The notes beneath the pieces are model-generated. The model was not told the DNA's origin. It saw only the letters and a program-made list of their open reading frames with translations, and made no database searches. Of a stretch of DNA of 64,000 nt, positions 1 through 7,574 are shown piece by piece (within the stretch, counting starts at the first letter, position 1; each line of letters opens with the position of its first letter). Source of the DNA: Anaerolineales bacterium (lineage in GTDB: Bacteria > Chloroflexota > Anaerolineae > Anaerolineales > Villigracilaceae). The stretch covers positions 62,001-126,000 of the forward strand of contig JAUQXA010000064.1 in assembly GCA_030834895.1 (NCBI GenBank), read 5' to 3'. The position numbers and the translations under genes were made by a program.

Positions 1-7
1 CAAGCCA

Positions 8-193
8 GTGATTGTCAGAGTTAAATGGGCGCGCAGAAACTTGAATTTCCTGTTCAGCGGTGGCATAGTAGCAGGAGGATTTTTTTGTTTTGATTTTCCA
101 GCCGAAAGCATGGACGGCGAAATCAAAATGGAAAGCGAGATCGGTAAGGGCAGCGTTATGATTTTGCGATTTACGGAGTCCAACGTCTCCTGA
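8..193 (+). pseudogene. Possible remnant of a histidine kinase C-terminus
   Basis: The last 30 residues read like the C-terminal edge of a HATPase_c domain: a Met-Asp-Gly-Glu-Ile turn, then an E-S-E-I-G-K-G-S motif, then a hydrophobic strand, as in the G2-box tail of sensor kinases. Nothing upstream in this frame resembles the rest of a kinase, so if real it is a truncated fragment. Its stop codon falls inside the terminal attC-like site (178-285). It therefore marks either the chromosomal flank of the cassette array or the edge of a lost cassette. The call rests on one short motif and could be chance. Confidence 0.3.
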
Positions 194-285
194 CGTTGAT
201 ATGGATAATAAGAGAAAATCAGAAGCTAGGAAAATGCTCGAAAATGGCAACGAAACCCCAGTGTCCAATACACACTGTGTTGGGC
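178..285 (-). repeat. Divergent attC-like site closing the array (cassette 9)
   Basis: The right-hand core is clear: an ACACTGTGTTGGGC run ends at 285, like the right arms of the other sites. The left half keeps only a GTCCAAC box at 178-184 and little of the conserved GGTTTGCGTTACC arm. The spacer between (AGAAGCTAGGAAAATGCTCG and onward) still resembles the other sites. It is probably a decayed or distant attC at the array's distal end. Confidence 0.55.
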
Positions 286-304
286 GGTTTGAATTTGCAG
301 AGAA

Positions 305-830
305 TCATATTCCATTGGGTTTCTTCCACTTGGAAGTCCCGACGGTGATTTCAATGACTTCTGTACCACTTCGTGCTGCCCAATCATTCGTGTCAAACGG
401 ATGTTCGCCAAAACCAATAAAAATGCCCTTACACTCTGTCATCAAAATTACCGAATCATTTTCTAATTCTTGCTGTGTATCGCCACTACCGATAATGCGT
501 AACGGTTCGGGAAAAACATCCTCTAAGTTCACTATTGAATACCATCTTTCTCCGTTCCATGATGATTGGATTTTTTTCGATAAAGGACTCATCAGCATTC
601 CCGCGCAAAGGATAATATCCAGAACGAAAACCAGTGATAGTAGCTTGACCATCGCCATGTTGCCCTGCCATGGATAGCGCAAACTCAATAGCAGATTCTA
701 CCTGATTGGCTGATTTCAATAGGTATAGCGTCCCGCCACCGCCTGAATGGTGTAGGTAAATGTCCATTAACGCCTCACCATTTTCCTGAAGCCAACTTTG
801 CAGGCTGGTCTGAAACTCTTCTTTCATCAT
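305..830 (-). pseudogene. Cassette 9 gene of unknown function, split by a frameshift
   Basis: Two overlapping minus-strand frames make sense only if joined. Frame one starts at 830 (MMKEEFQTSLQSW...) and is coherent to about codon 85. The coherent continuation (KKIQSSWNGERWYSIVNLED...) lies in another frame and ends at 305. The switch coincides with a run of seven T on the plus strand at 571-577 (A7 in the mRNA). The joined product would be about 174 residues and slightly acidic, with no signal peptide or recognised domain. A homopolymer slip may be a true mutation, a sequencing error, or less likely programmed frameshifting. The gene sits between attC sites at 178-285 and 853-982, so it is the last visible cassette. 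I do not recognise the family. Confidence 0.55.
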
Positions 831-852
831 ACTTTACTCTATTGCATGAACC

Positions 853-982
853 GTCCAACGGTTTGCGTTACCTGCGTGTGGGAGGGTGTGGACAAAGGCC
901 TGAGAATAGAAAACTGCCAGAGCCTTGAAATTGCATATTAAAGCCGCCGTCTCCCCGCCGTCCGCTGCACGCTGTGTTGGGC
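853..982 (-). repeat. attC site of cassette 8
   Basis: A 130-bp site. Left box GTCCAAC (853-859) is followed by GGTTTGCGTTACCTGCG. The right arm CTGCACGCTGTGTTGGGC ends at 982. The two ends are imperfect inverted repeats. It lies 67 bp downstream of the lipoprotein gene's stop codon. Confidence 0.85.
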
Positions 983-1049
983 GGATCATCGGATATGCAT
1001 TTCATTGGCAAATTCTTTTCAAAGACCAGCAAGAACACCTCTCGAAGTA

Positions 1050-2162
1050 TTAACGCAAACGAGGGTCGCCCCAAATGGCCCAATCACAATCAATATTATC
1101 AGAGCCGCCATCTTCGACGATCAGTGCCAATTCATATCCTCCAGTAATTGGAAGCAAAATATCAACTGGTTTAGACTCCATTTCAAGGCGGTTGCTACGA
1201 TAGATTTCTTGGCCATCTAAAAGAACAACGTAATTGACACCATCGCCACAGCTAATTCTGTTATTGATCAAGTCCACTAAGCCAAGAGTTGCAGATAATT
1301 GCTCAAACTTGCCTCCTATATCATACATCAACCTAGATGGGGCATGGGCAAATATGCCGTGAGAATATTCCACACTATGGATAACAATAGGGTCACCTTC
1401 TCGAATTGGATCTTCCGAATAGGGTGACGTAAAGGCAAATTTCCCAACGGAATACTCGCCAAAAGGCAATTCAATAAGCGTTGGCTGGAATTGAGAAAGG
1501 TAGATTGCGGTTCTATTCGTGGGCACAAGCGTTGGACTCTGGTCTAATGGGGTTGGCGAGGAAATTGGCATTTCAGCGGTCGAGTTCTCATCATAGAGAA
1601 AATACCACTCAATTTTATCGATTTTAAGTGGACATTTCCCCTGCCAGATTCCTGTTACTATGAGTTGCTGATATGTCTTGTATACATCATACCCATTTTC
1701 TTGTTGCCAATTGAGAATCTCTCCTGAATTGTTTTTTATCCTGGGCACCCCCTGTTCATCAAAAAACATGCTATTCGATTTGTTCCCTCCCGGAATCAGC
1801 ACATCCAGTTTAACTGCATCATAACCAAGATAAGGCGATTCTGTTAGCCATATTTCATATTGGTTTGCATTAAGTTCAAAGGAACCTGCCGGAACAGATA
1901 GATTCCCCTTAACTAAAACAATTCTTCCCAACCCTATTGAAGAATCTTGTTCCATTGAACTGCAATCCCCTGCATCCATGGGTAACGGCGGTAAGGGATT
2001 TATCGTTGGCGATGGAATTGGGGTTGGGGTCAGTGTGGATGTAGGCGTTGGTGGCAGGGTAGGTGTTAAAGTAGGACCAAATAATTGTCCTGACCCACAG
2101 CCCGACATCGCCAAACTCGTGATTAATACTAATGTCGCGAACGTTCGTTGCTTTATGTTCAT
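1050..2162 (-). CDS. NPCBM-domain lipoprotein (cassette 8)
   Basis: A predicted surface lipoprotein of about 370 residues. The start at 2162 is preferred because GGAGAAATA precedes that ATG; the frame stays open 12 codons further. The N-terminus is basic then hydrophobic and ends in a lipobox (LAMSGC), so the mature protein should be lipid-anchored. A Thr-Pro linker follows. The C-terminal ~150 residues (VEYSHGIFAHAPSRLMYDIG..., GDGVNYVVLLDGQEIYRS, DCDWAIWGDPRL) match the NPCBM/NEW2 fold, a carbohydrate-binding module usually attached to glycosidases. Here no catalytic domain is visible, so a role in glycan binding is inferred. The middle ~150 residues are unassigned. It is unusually large cargo for an integron cassette. 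Confidence 0.8.
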   Translation of the reverse strand: MNIKQRTFATLVLITSLAMSGCGSGQLFGPTLTPTLPPTPTSTLTPTPIPSPTINPLPPLPMDAGDCSSMEQDSSIGLGRIVLVKGNLSVPAGSFELNANQYEIWLTESPYLGYDAVKLDVLIPGGNKSNSMFFDEQGVPRIKNNSGEILNWQQENGYDVYKTYQQLIVTGIWQGKCPLKIDKIEWYFLYDENSTAEMPISSPTPLDQSPTLVPTNRTAIYLSQFQPTLIELPFGEYSVGKFAFTSPYSEDPIREGDPIVIHSVEYSHGIFAHAPSRLMYDIGGKFEQLSATLGLVDLINNRISCGDGVNYVVLLDGQEIYRSNRLEMESKPVDILLPITGGYELALIVEDGGSDNIDCDWAIWGDPRLR

Positions 2163-2241
2163 TATTTCTCCTGCGTCTATGGCCGGCACTCCCGGCAACT
2201 ACTCAATGTAAGCCGTATAACTTTATGGAGGTATTACAGCC

Positions 2242-2325
2242 GTCCAACTAGAAAAATGCTGAGGCGTAGAAAAAGGCTTGAAATCACGCCAGACTCCCCA
2301 GCGTCGGGTGCACGCTGTGTTGGGT
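2242..2325 (-). repeat. Half-deleted attC site of cassette 7
   Basis: The right arm (GTCGGGTGCACGCTGTGTT, then GGGT to 2325) and the spacer are nearly identical to the site at 4874-5003, including the GAAAAAT.CTGAGG..TAGAAAAAGGCTTG stretch. The conserved left arm (CAACGGTTTGCGTTACC) is missing. By alignment the deletion removed everything up to the internal CCGTCCRACT, leaving a GTCCAAC that mimics a core box at 2242-2248. The site is probably inactive or altered, which would fuse cassettes 7 and 8. Confidence 0.7.
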
Positions 2326-2350
2326 GGCTCACGAAAATCAGAAGTAACAT

Positions 2351-2851
2351 TCATATAGTACTTTTTCCTTGAGCCTTCTTGCTCAACTTGTAATCTTGAG
2401 CAACTTCATCGGTCGTGCGATCCAATATCGTCATCTCCCATCCAATTTTCATTAATTCTGGCGTAATATCTAGAATGGCTTTCGACTTTTTGGATTTGGC
2501 ATTTCGCGTGGCTGTCTCAATGAAGTCGTTAATTCCTTGTACTAATTGCTCAATATTCGTTTCTAAATCGGCAGGAGCTTTGTTCCATGCTTCATCACAT
2601 TCTTTTGTACTATCCCACATCCAGTTCCAGCGATACCATCCTTCGCCATTATATAAACCGATATGCACAGAGACAACATTGTCAATTGACAAAACGCAAA
2701 ATCGCTTTTGAGTTTTCCGATCTTCAAAATAGGCGTCTACCAATGAACGTCCATCAAATTCGAGGCAAACTTGCGCCGATTCGGTTGATTGGAGGTGCGT
2801 CACCGTAAACTTGCCGTCTTGCCCTTTGCTTATTTGTGATAGAGGCGACAT
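2351..2851 (-). CDS. Unknown soluble protein (cassette 7)
   Basis: A protein of about 166 residues, translated from the ATG at 2851 (MSPLSQISKG...). An upstream in-frame ATG at 2893 lies inside the neighbouring attC site and is unlikely to be used. No signal peptide or membrane segment is visible. The first half is beta-rich with many aromatics (GLYNGEGWYRWNWMW); the C-terminal half is helical and charged (LEQLVQGINDFIETATR..., KKSKAILD). I do not recognise the family. The AT-richer codon use compared with genes beyond 9 kb agrees with acquisition as a cassette. Confidence 0.65.
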   Translation of the reverse strand: MSPLSQISKGQDGKFTVTHLQSTESAQVCLEFDGRSLVDAYFEDRKTQKRFCVLSIDNVVSVHIGLYNGEGWYRWNWMWDSTKECDEAWNKAPADLETNIEQLVQGINDFIETATRNAKSKKSKAILDITPELMKIGWEMTILDRTTDEVAQDYKLSKKAQGKSTI

Positions 2852-2887
2852 ATCGAATATACCTACATTTGAGATAATGGAAAAGCC

Positions 2888-3017
2888 GCCCAACGGTTGG
2901 CGTTACTTGCTGGCGGGAGGGGCGAGGGAACGCCATTTTGCCGGAACTGGCTTGAGCCAGGAAACTGCTTGAAAAACGCGGCACGTACCCGCCAGTCAAG
3001 TGCACGCTGTGTTAGGC
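2888..3017 (-). repeat. attC site of cassette 6
   Basis: A 130-bp site with left box GCCCAAC (2888-2894), arm GGTTGGCGTTACTTGC, right arm CAAGTGCACGCTGTGTTAGGC ending at 3017. The terminal GTTAGGC is a perfect GTTRRRY. The site begins just upstream of the cassette 7 start codon and ends 11 bp from the stop codon of cassette 6's gene. Confidence 0.88.
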
Positions 3018-3028
3018 TATGCCGATGT

Positions 3029-3856
3029 TTATAAAGCATTCGGTGGGCCTTGCTGAATGCGTTTAAGCACATCGGTTTGCGTGTCTGCCTCCCAAGGAGC
3101 TTCTAACCACCAGGTGGCTCCTGCCTCTGCCCATTGTGCCACAAGTTCGGCAGCTTCTTGCTTATCATCACCGGGACTCTCTCCCTCAACAACAATGTCG
3201 AAAGACGTGGGATCAGTATGATGTTCAGCAATAAAGGCTCGGATTGTACGAAGGTCATCAAGATCGACTTTCTGAGCATTACGATCTATTCCTCCAGCAG
3301 GTTTGAGGACTTGAGGTAGTAAACCATCATACTGCAAAGCTCGTTGTATGGATTTTTTACTTGGCCAAGCGCCTACAACCCAGATGGGAATTCGTGGCTG
3401 TTGCACAGGGGGCGGAGGAGGAGAAAAGCGTGTGTCAATTTTGTAATGTTTTCCGGTATAACTCAAGGGTTGTCCACGCCAAAGGCCGGTCAGAATATCC
3501 AGTCCTTCATCGAGCAATTCGGCGCGGATTTTGCGATCCGTGATTTCGCCAAATGGTTCCAATTCATCTATATCGCCTAGCCCAACCGGAAGGATGACGC
3601 GCCCATTGGAGAGATTGTCCAAGGTGGCTGTCTCACTCGCTAGGTGCCAGGGTCGCGTACGAGACACAGGAGTGAGAACGGGACCCAGACGAATATGTTT
3701 GGTCTGCATGGCGGCGGCGGCTAACGCGACCCAGGGGTCAATGCCCCATACCGAATCCAACACAAAGAAACCATCCCAGCCGGACTGTTCGGCTTCGTAA
3801 GCGAAAGTGGCTGCTGTACATGCATCGCCATCAGGAAGGATAAAGCCATACTTCAT
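3029..3856 (-). CDS. LLM-class flavin-dependent oxidoreductase (cassette 6)
   Basis: A 275-residue luciferase-like monooxygenase-family protein. The N-terminal MKYGFILPDGD strand, the EQSGWDGFFVLDS segment, the TKHIRLGPVLTPVSRTRPWHLA core and the SNGRVILPVGLGD motif are the usual TIM-barrel landmarks. These enzymes use reduced FMN or F420, and the substrate cannot be predicted. The C-terminus (AGATWWLEAPWE) is also typical. The length is at the short end for the family. The start ATG at 3856 follows a weak AAGGAAT-type site. It is a complete metabolic enzyme carried as a single-gene cassette between attC sites at 2888-3017 and 3903-4030. Confidence 0.85.
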   Translation of the reverse strand: MKYGFILPDGDACTAATFAYEAEQSGWDGFFVLDSVWGIDPWVALAAAAMQTKHIRLGPVLTPVSRTRPWHLASETATLDNLSNGRVILPVGLGDIDELEPFGEITDRKIRAELLDEGLDILTGLWRGQPLSYTGKHYKIDTRFSPPPPPVQQPRIPIWVVGAWPSKKSIQRALQYDGLLPQVLKPAGGIDRNAQKVDLDDLRTIRAFIAEHHTDPTSFDIVVEGESPGDDKQEAAELVAQWAEAGATWWLEAPWEADTQTDVLKRIQQGPPNAL

Positions 3857-3902
3857 ATAGTTATTCCTTCAAGGCATCTTGTCTGCGACTGACTTTGGCA
3901 TA

Positions 3903-4030
3903 GCCTAACGGTGTGCGTTACCCGCGTGTGGGCGGGCGTGGAATCGCTTTGAGAGCGGGAAAAACCAAAAGCCAGAAAAAGCCCAAAAATGCCGCCGACT
4001 TCCACACGTCAGCTGCACGTTTTGTTAGCC
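3903..4030 (-). repeat. attC site of cassette 5
   Basis: A 128-bp site with left box GCCTAAC (3903-3909), arm GGTGTGCGTTACCCGCGTGT, right arm CAGCTGCACGTTTTGTTAGCC ending at 4030. An inner stem GTGTGGG/CCACACG extends the palindrome. Confidence 0.88.
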
Positions 4031-4039
4031 CGTTTTTGT

Positions 4040-4849
4040 TTAGAAAGCAACCGTTTTTTGTCCAACTGTATATGAAGTAAAAAGTAAAGGCTCTCCTTTG
4101 GGTTGATTTTTATTGCACCAAGAAAAAATCTCATCAGTTAATTCATTTGTCCAAAAATCAGGAGTAATTTTTGAATAAATTTTTGTGTATTCCTGCACCA
4201 AGTTGTAAAAGAACTCTGCCCCGATTGTGCTTGGTGATATGTGGTTAATAGAAGACCTAATGTTTTTATACCCCGCTTTCCTTAAACTTTCTGGTAGTTT
4301 CAATGCAATGCGAGGATGCGCTTTAATGCTCTTATAAGTCGCCAGTTCGTTTTCTCTAAATTTACTCCAAGTAGAGTCGTCTATATCTAGTTCGTGAACA
4401 TAATATTCAATAATTACCAACCATCCATTTTCTCTTAATTTCTCGTAAGTTGTTGATATAAACGAATTAATATCGCTCAACTCTACAATATGCTCAACTG
4501 CGAATCTCGCCATGATTAAGTCGTAATTTGATTCAGCGTAATTTTCCCCAAAATTTGCATGTTGAAAATTAATGCCTAGTCCCAAAATCTCATTGTTCGC
4601 TTTTCCAATTTCTACAAGGTTTTTATTCAAATCAATAGCGTCAAACGCGACATTTGTAGTTCTCTGGGCTAATCCGATTAGGAATGACCCTTCTCCAGTC
4701 CCGACATCAAGAACCTTACTTAAACCGTTTTTATTAATGATGTCTAGTAAGAATGGGTAATCTAATACGCCAAAAGCGTCCGATTGCGCTTTGTAGACTG
4801 GCGCAACTTGAACATTTATGTCTATAATGGCTTTGTTTACTTGGCTCAT
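4040..4849 (-). CDS. SAM-dependent class I methyltransferase (cassette 5)
   Basis: A protein of about 269 residues. Motif I (KVLDVGTGEGSFLIGLA, residues ~40-56), the acidic post-I residue (FDAIDLN) and a motif IV-like NYDLIMARFAVEHI identify a Rossmann-fold methyltransferase. The substrate is unknown. The start at 4849 is chosen because GGAG lies just upstream (GTGGAGAAAAAATGAGCC); the longer frame to 4879 runs into the attC site. It is AT-rich with Lys/Asn/Ile-heavy composition compared with the host-like genes after 9 kb, which supports foreign origin. It is the only gene of its cassette. Confidence 0.85.
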   Translation of the reverse strand: MSQVNKAIIDINVQVAPVYKAQSDAFGVLDYPFLLDIINKNGLSKVLDVGTGEGSFLIGLAQRTTNVAFDAIDLNKNLVEIGKANNEILGLGINFQHANFGENYAESNYDLIMARFAVEHIVELSDINSFISTTYEKLRENGWLVIIEYYVHELDIDDSTWSKFRENELATYKSIKAHPRIALKLPESLRKAGYKNIRSSINHISPSTIGAEFFYNLVQEYTKIYSKITPDFWTNELTDEIFSWCNKNQPKGEPLLFTSYTVGQKTVAF

Positions 4850-4873
4850 TTTTTCTCCACATTCAAAGGGACG

Positions 4874-5003
4874 GCCCAACGGTTTGCGTTACCCGCGCTG
4901 GGGCGGGCGGCGGGACGCCGTCCGACTGGAAAAATACTGAGGTATAGAAAAAGGCTTGGAATCGCGCCAGAATCCCCAGCGTCGGGTGCACGCTTTGTTA
5001 GCC
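4874..5003 (-). repeat. attC site of cassette 4
   Basis: A 130-bp site with left box GCCCAAC (4874-4880), arm GGTTTGCGTTACCCGCGCTG, right arm GTCGGGTGCACGCTTTGTTA then GCC to 5003. Inner stem GCTGGGG/CCCCAGC. Its interior is the closest match to the half-deleted site at 2242-2325. Confidence 0.88.
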
Positions 5004-5058
5004 TGCGTCTTTTAAGAATGCAACTTTCTTTTCTGTGCATATTAAAAGGTGCTACAGT

Positions 5059-5829
5059 TTATCGCCAATCACGGACCTTAAAAGTAATATCTGATGCGCT
5101 CTTTTCTTCTAAACCGTCAACCAAATCCATAAGCTCTTGGATAGAAAAATTATAGCCGCTTATTGTGATCAAAGTATTTCTTAAGATAATTGCAGCCAAC
5201 TTTTTTTCTGTCAATTCATTAAAAATTAAATAGACTGAGGTTCCTTTGGGCGTTTTTATTTCCTGACAATTTCCATAAGCTGCGCTAGCAGAACCGCCCG
5301 AACCATCTACAACCTCAAAATGCCCCCCTTCAATATAACAATTTGGGGGACTTAGATCTATAGCTGGGGGTTTTATGAATTCCGATATTATAAACAGTCC
5401 TGCCTTATTCCCCGAATAATAAAAGGACAGATTACCATTATCGACCCTTGCTTCAAATAGATTATGACCGACTGGTATATAAGTGGGTTCGTAAAGCTGA
5501 TAGTTTAATTGATTTAACTCCTGCTTATAACTGTTTACTCTCCCCTGTTTTTCAGTCCAGATAGATAAAAAATTATGATAAAAAAAGATCAAGAAAAAAG
5601 ATAACAAAATGGAATATATTAATTTTTTGCCGAGAGAGATTGTCCGTCGAAAAACAGCCAAGACGATAAAAGTAACAGCTGTCAATACCAAGAAGTAGGG
5701 CAAATAAGCGATGCTAATTAAAAATAAGTAGCACATAAAATCCCCATCGCAGATGCCTCCTTTACGTACTGGTGAATCTCCAAAGAGTATGAACCCTGCC
5801 GCACTAAAATAACTTAAAGTATATTTCAT
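5059..5829 (-). CDS. Unknown membrane protein (cassette 4)
   Basis: A 256-residue protein. Two strongly hydrophobic stretches (residues ~32-60 and ~70-88) precede a soluble C-terminal part of ~165 residues that is probably outside the membrane. That part starts YEPTYIPVGHNLFEARVDNG and contains three Cys. The soluble part recalls the DUF4367/DUF4245-like 'predict-then-compare' folds of anti-sigma-factor-type proteins, but I cannot assign it firmly. GGAGGTTACAA precedes the ATG at 5829. Base composition is markedly AT-rich, unlike the genes right of 9 kb, in keeping with lateral acquisition. Confidence 0.65.
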   Translation of the reverse strand: MKYTLSYFSAAGFILFGDSPVRKGGICDGDFMCYLFLISIAYLPYFLVLTAVTFIVLAVFRRTISLGKKLIYSILLSFFLIFFYHNFLSIWTEKQGRVNSYKQELNQLNYQLYEPTYIPVGHNLFEARVDNGNLSFYYSGNKAGLFIISEFIKPPAIDLSPPNCYIEGGHFEVVDGSGGSASAAYGNCQEIKTPKGTSVYLIFNELTEKKLAAIILRNTLITISGYNFSIQELMDLVDGLEEKSASDITFKVRDWR

Positions 5830-5917
5830 TTGTAACCTCCTATTATCTTCGATTTCTTTTTAAGCTCTTTTCTAAAGTCAGTCCGTTTTTCATTTCTTCA
5901 TCTGATTGCTCAGAGCA

Positions 5918-6046
5918 GGCTAACGGTTTGCGTTACCCGCGCTGGGGCGGGCGAGGAAACTGCTTGAGAGCAGAAAAAGCCTGAAGCCAGAAAAATGCCC
6001 ATAAATCGCGCAGACTCCCAGCCGTCTGCTGCACGCGGTGTTGGCA
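5918..6046 (-). repeat. attC site of cassette 3
   Basis: A 129-bp site with left box GGCTAAC (5918-5924), arm GGTTTGCGTTACCCGCGCTG, right arm GTCTGCTGCACGCGGTGTTG then GCA to 6046. Its spacer (GCTTGAGAGCAG..., GAAGCCAGAAAAATGC) matches the sites at 6745 and 7575. Confidence 0.87.
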
Positions 6047-6072
6047 CGCTCTTGACCTTAAGACTCTTTTGT

Positions 6073-6360
6073 TTACATCAATTGCATAAATACTTCTGGT
6101 TTTTGCTCAGCAATTCGCAGCAAAGCAACAGCAGGACCGCTTGGCTTGCGCCTTCCTTGTTCCCAATCTTGGATTGTTCGCAAACTTACACCCATTAATC
6201 CTGCAAAAGCCGATTGGGATAACTTCAATTTAGAACGAATTATTTGCGGAGGTGCAGGCTCTTTCAGGGAGTGAACACGCAAAACTTTTGTGCCAGCCTT
6301 ATAAGCTTTCACATCACGAATACCATTGAGAATTTCCTGACCAATATCACGCTTAGACAT
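6073..6360 (-). CDS. HigA/NadS-type antitoxin with HTH (cassette 3)
   Basis: A 95-residue XRE-family DNA-binding antitoxin. The helix-turn-helix lies in the second half: LKLSQSAFAGLMGVSLRTIQ followed by DWEQGRRKPSGPA, a classic Cro/C1-type arrangement. The start ATG at 6360 (MSKRDIGQEILNG) overlaps the end of the toxin gene by 8 nt, so the pair is translationally coupled with the toxin first, as in higBA systems. It is expected to neutralise the toxin and repress the shared promoter at 6671-6699. Confidence 0.85.
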   Translation of the reverse strand: MSKRDIGQEILNGIRDVKAYKAGTKVLRVHSLKEPAPPQIIRSKLKLSQSAFAGLMGVSLRTIQDWEQGRRKPSGPAVALLRIAEQKPEVFMQLM

Positions 6361-6664
6361 TTTGAATTTCCTTTGCAATTTCACGTAGAACATGAGCGGG
6401 AATATTTTCTACTTCATTCTTACTATAAATGGTCAAAAGCCAGATTTCATCATCTTGTTTCTTGAAGTAGTAAATCACTCGCACGCCGCCACTTTTACCT
6501 TTGCCAGCCATCGCCCAGCGGACTTTTCGGACACCGCCAGAGCCACGAACAACTTTGCCTGATTCTGGATACTGAAGCAAAAAACTTTGCAAACCGATAT
6601 ATTCATCTTCAGATAGATAATCGTACAGATACTTTGAAAAGGCAGTGGCTTCTATGAATTCCAT
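6353..6664 (-). CDS. RelE/HigB-like toxin (cassette 3)
   Basis: A 103-residue RelE-superfamily mRNA interferase. The G-S-G-G-V-R-K-V-R-W core, the GKGKSGGVRVIYYF strand and LLTIYSKNEVENI near the C-terminus are typical of the HigB-2/RelE type that precedes an HTH antitoxin. It is predicted to cleave mRNA at the ribosome when the antitoxin is lost. The ATG at 6664 lies only 6 bp after a TATAAT box, so the mRNA is likely leaderless. Toxin-antitoxin cassettes are known to stabilise large cassette arrays. Confidence 0.88.
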   Translation of the reverse strand: MEFIEATAFSKYLYDYLSEDEYIGLQSFLLQYPESGKVVRGSGGVRKVRWAMAGKGKSGGVRVIYYFKKQDDEIWLLTIYSKNEVENIPAHVLREIAKEIQNV

Positions 6665-6670
6665 AAACCG

Positions 6671-6699
6671 ATTATACGGCTATGCCGTACTCTTTGCAA
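6671..6699 (-). promoter_or_regulatory. Cassette-borne promoter of the higBA-like pair
   Basis: On the minus strand TTGCAA (6694-6699) and TATAAT (6671-6676) are separated by exactly 17 bp, a near-consensus sigma-70 promoter. Transcription should begin at or within a base or two of the toxin ATG at 6664, giving a leaderless transcript. The promoter lets this cassette be expressed without an integron Pc promoter. Confidence 0.7.
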
Positions 6700-6744
6700 G
6701 ACCCAATTTCACATTTTCAAAATGATTAACTTTTGCAAGGGGCG

Positions 6745-6873
6745 TGCCAACGGTTTGCGTTACCTGCGTGTGGGCGGGCGTGGACAATGCTTGGGAGCAG
6801 GAAAAGCCCGAAGCCAGAAAAATGCTTGAAAATCGCGCAGACTCCCACACGTCAGGTGCACGCTTTGTTGGCA
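6745..6873 (-). repeat. attC site of cassette 2
   Basis: A 129-bp site with left box TGCCAAC (6745-6751), arm GGTTTGCGTTACCTGCGTGT, right arm CACACGTCAGGTGCACGCTT then TGTTGGCA to 6873. The inner stem GCGTGTGGG/CCCACACGT makes this one of the longest palindromes in the array. Confidence 0.88.
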
Positions 6874-6896
6874 CGCTTTTGGATTGCAAGACTCAA

Positions 6897-7247
6897 CTAC
6901 ATGTTTTGAAGTTGCTCGCGAATCAAAGTGCTTAATTTCTTCACGACTTCATTATATTTTTCAGGCGGCAATTTACACGCAAATTCCGCTTTCCTTGCCT
7001 TCCAATCAAGACTTTTTACTTGGTCAGATAGAATTGCGCCTTTTACTTCTAATCCTTCAGGTATCAAAACTTCAAACGGATAGCCTTTGACCTGACTTGT
7101 GATGGGGCAGAGGATTGCTAAACCAACTTTACCGTTATATGCCTTTGGAGACAAAACCAATGCTGGTCTATGACCTGCTTGCTCATGTCCTGCTTGTGGA
7201 TTGAACATAATCCAAACGATGTCGCCGCTATCAGGAATATATGCCAT
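6897..7247 (-). CDS. mazF: MazF/PemK-type endoribonuclease toxin (cassette 2)
   Basis: A protein of about 116 residues with the MazF/PemK hallmarks: GDIVWIMFNPQAGHEQAGHR near the N-terminus (conserved Gly-His-Glu-Gln and RPALVLS), then ILCPITSQVKGYPFEV and ILSDQVKSLDW. The family cleaves specific single-stranded mRNA sites. The start at 7247 (MAYIPDSGD) is favoured; a TTG at 7259 is an alternative that would overlap the antitoxin. It lies 5 bp after the antitoxin stop. It is terminated by the attC site at 6745-6873. Confidence 0.9.
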   Translation of the reverse strand: MAYIPDSGDIVWIMFNPQAGHEQAGHRPALVLSPKAYNGKVGLAILCPITSQVKGYPFEVLIPEGLEVKGAILSDQVKSLDWKARKAEFACKLPPEKYNEVVKKLSTLIREQLQNM

Positions 7248-7252
7248 AGTTT

Positions 7253-7495
7253 TCACCAAATTTCATTTCCTACGGCAAAACCCGTATCTATTTCATTATG
7301 AAGATTATCTTTCGTAATTCCTGCAAGTAATTCGTCGAGTGTCCAACTCGGCGCTGGAACTGGCGTAACAATAATCTTGCCTTTTACGATGCTTATTTCT
7401 ACGAAAGAATCATTTTCCAATTGGGCGTCAACGGCAAAGGCTTTAGGTATTCGGAGGGCAAGACTATTGCCCCATTTCTGAACTTTTGTGAGCAT
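7253..7495 (-). CDS. mazE: MazE-type antitoxin (cassette 2)
   Basis: An 80-residue AbrB/SpoVT-fold antitoxin. The KVQKWGNSLALRIPKAFA motif is diagnostic of MazE swapped-hairpin DNA-binding domains. The acidic C-terminal tail (LDELLAGITKDNLHNEIDTG) is the usual toxin-binding region. AGGAGATAA precedes the ATG. It sits first in a two-gene cassette with the toxin and is expected to autoregulate the promoter at 7525-7553. Confidence 0.9.
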   Translation of the reverse strand: MLTKVQKWGNSLALRIPKAFAVDAQLENDSFVEISIVKGKIIVTPVPAPSWTLDELLAGITKDNLHNEIDTGFAVGNEIW

Positions 7496-7524
7496 AAGGT
7501 TATCTCCTGTCTGTTTCTACAACA

Positions 7525-7553
7525 AAGATACACCTTTTTGCTGGATTTTTCAA
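7525..7553 (-). promoter_or_regulatory. Cassette-borne promoter of mazEF
   Basis: On the minus strand TTGAAA (7548-7553) and TATCTT (7525-7530) are spaced 17 bp, about 30 bp upstream of the mazE ATG. Its placement just inside the cassette, after the attC site at 7575, suggests autonomous expression. Confidence 0.5.
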
Positions 7554-7574
7554 GTGCTTATTTTGGACGGGGCG

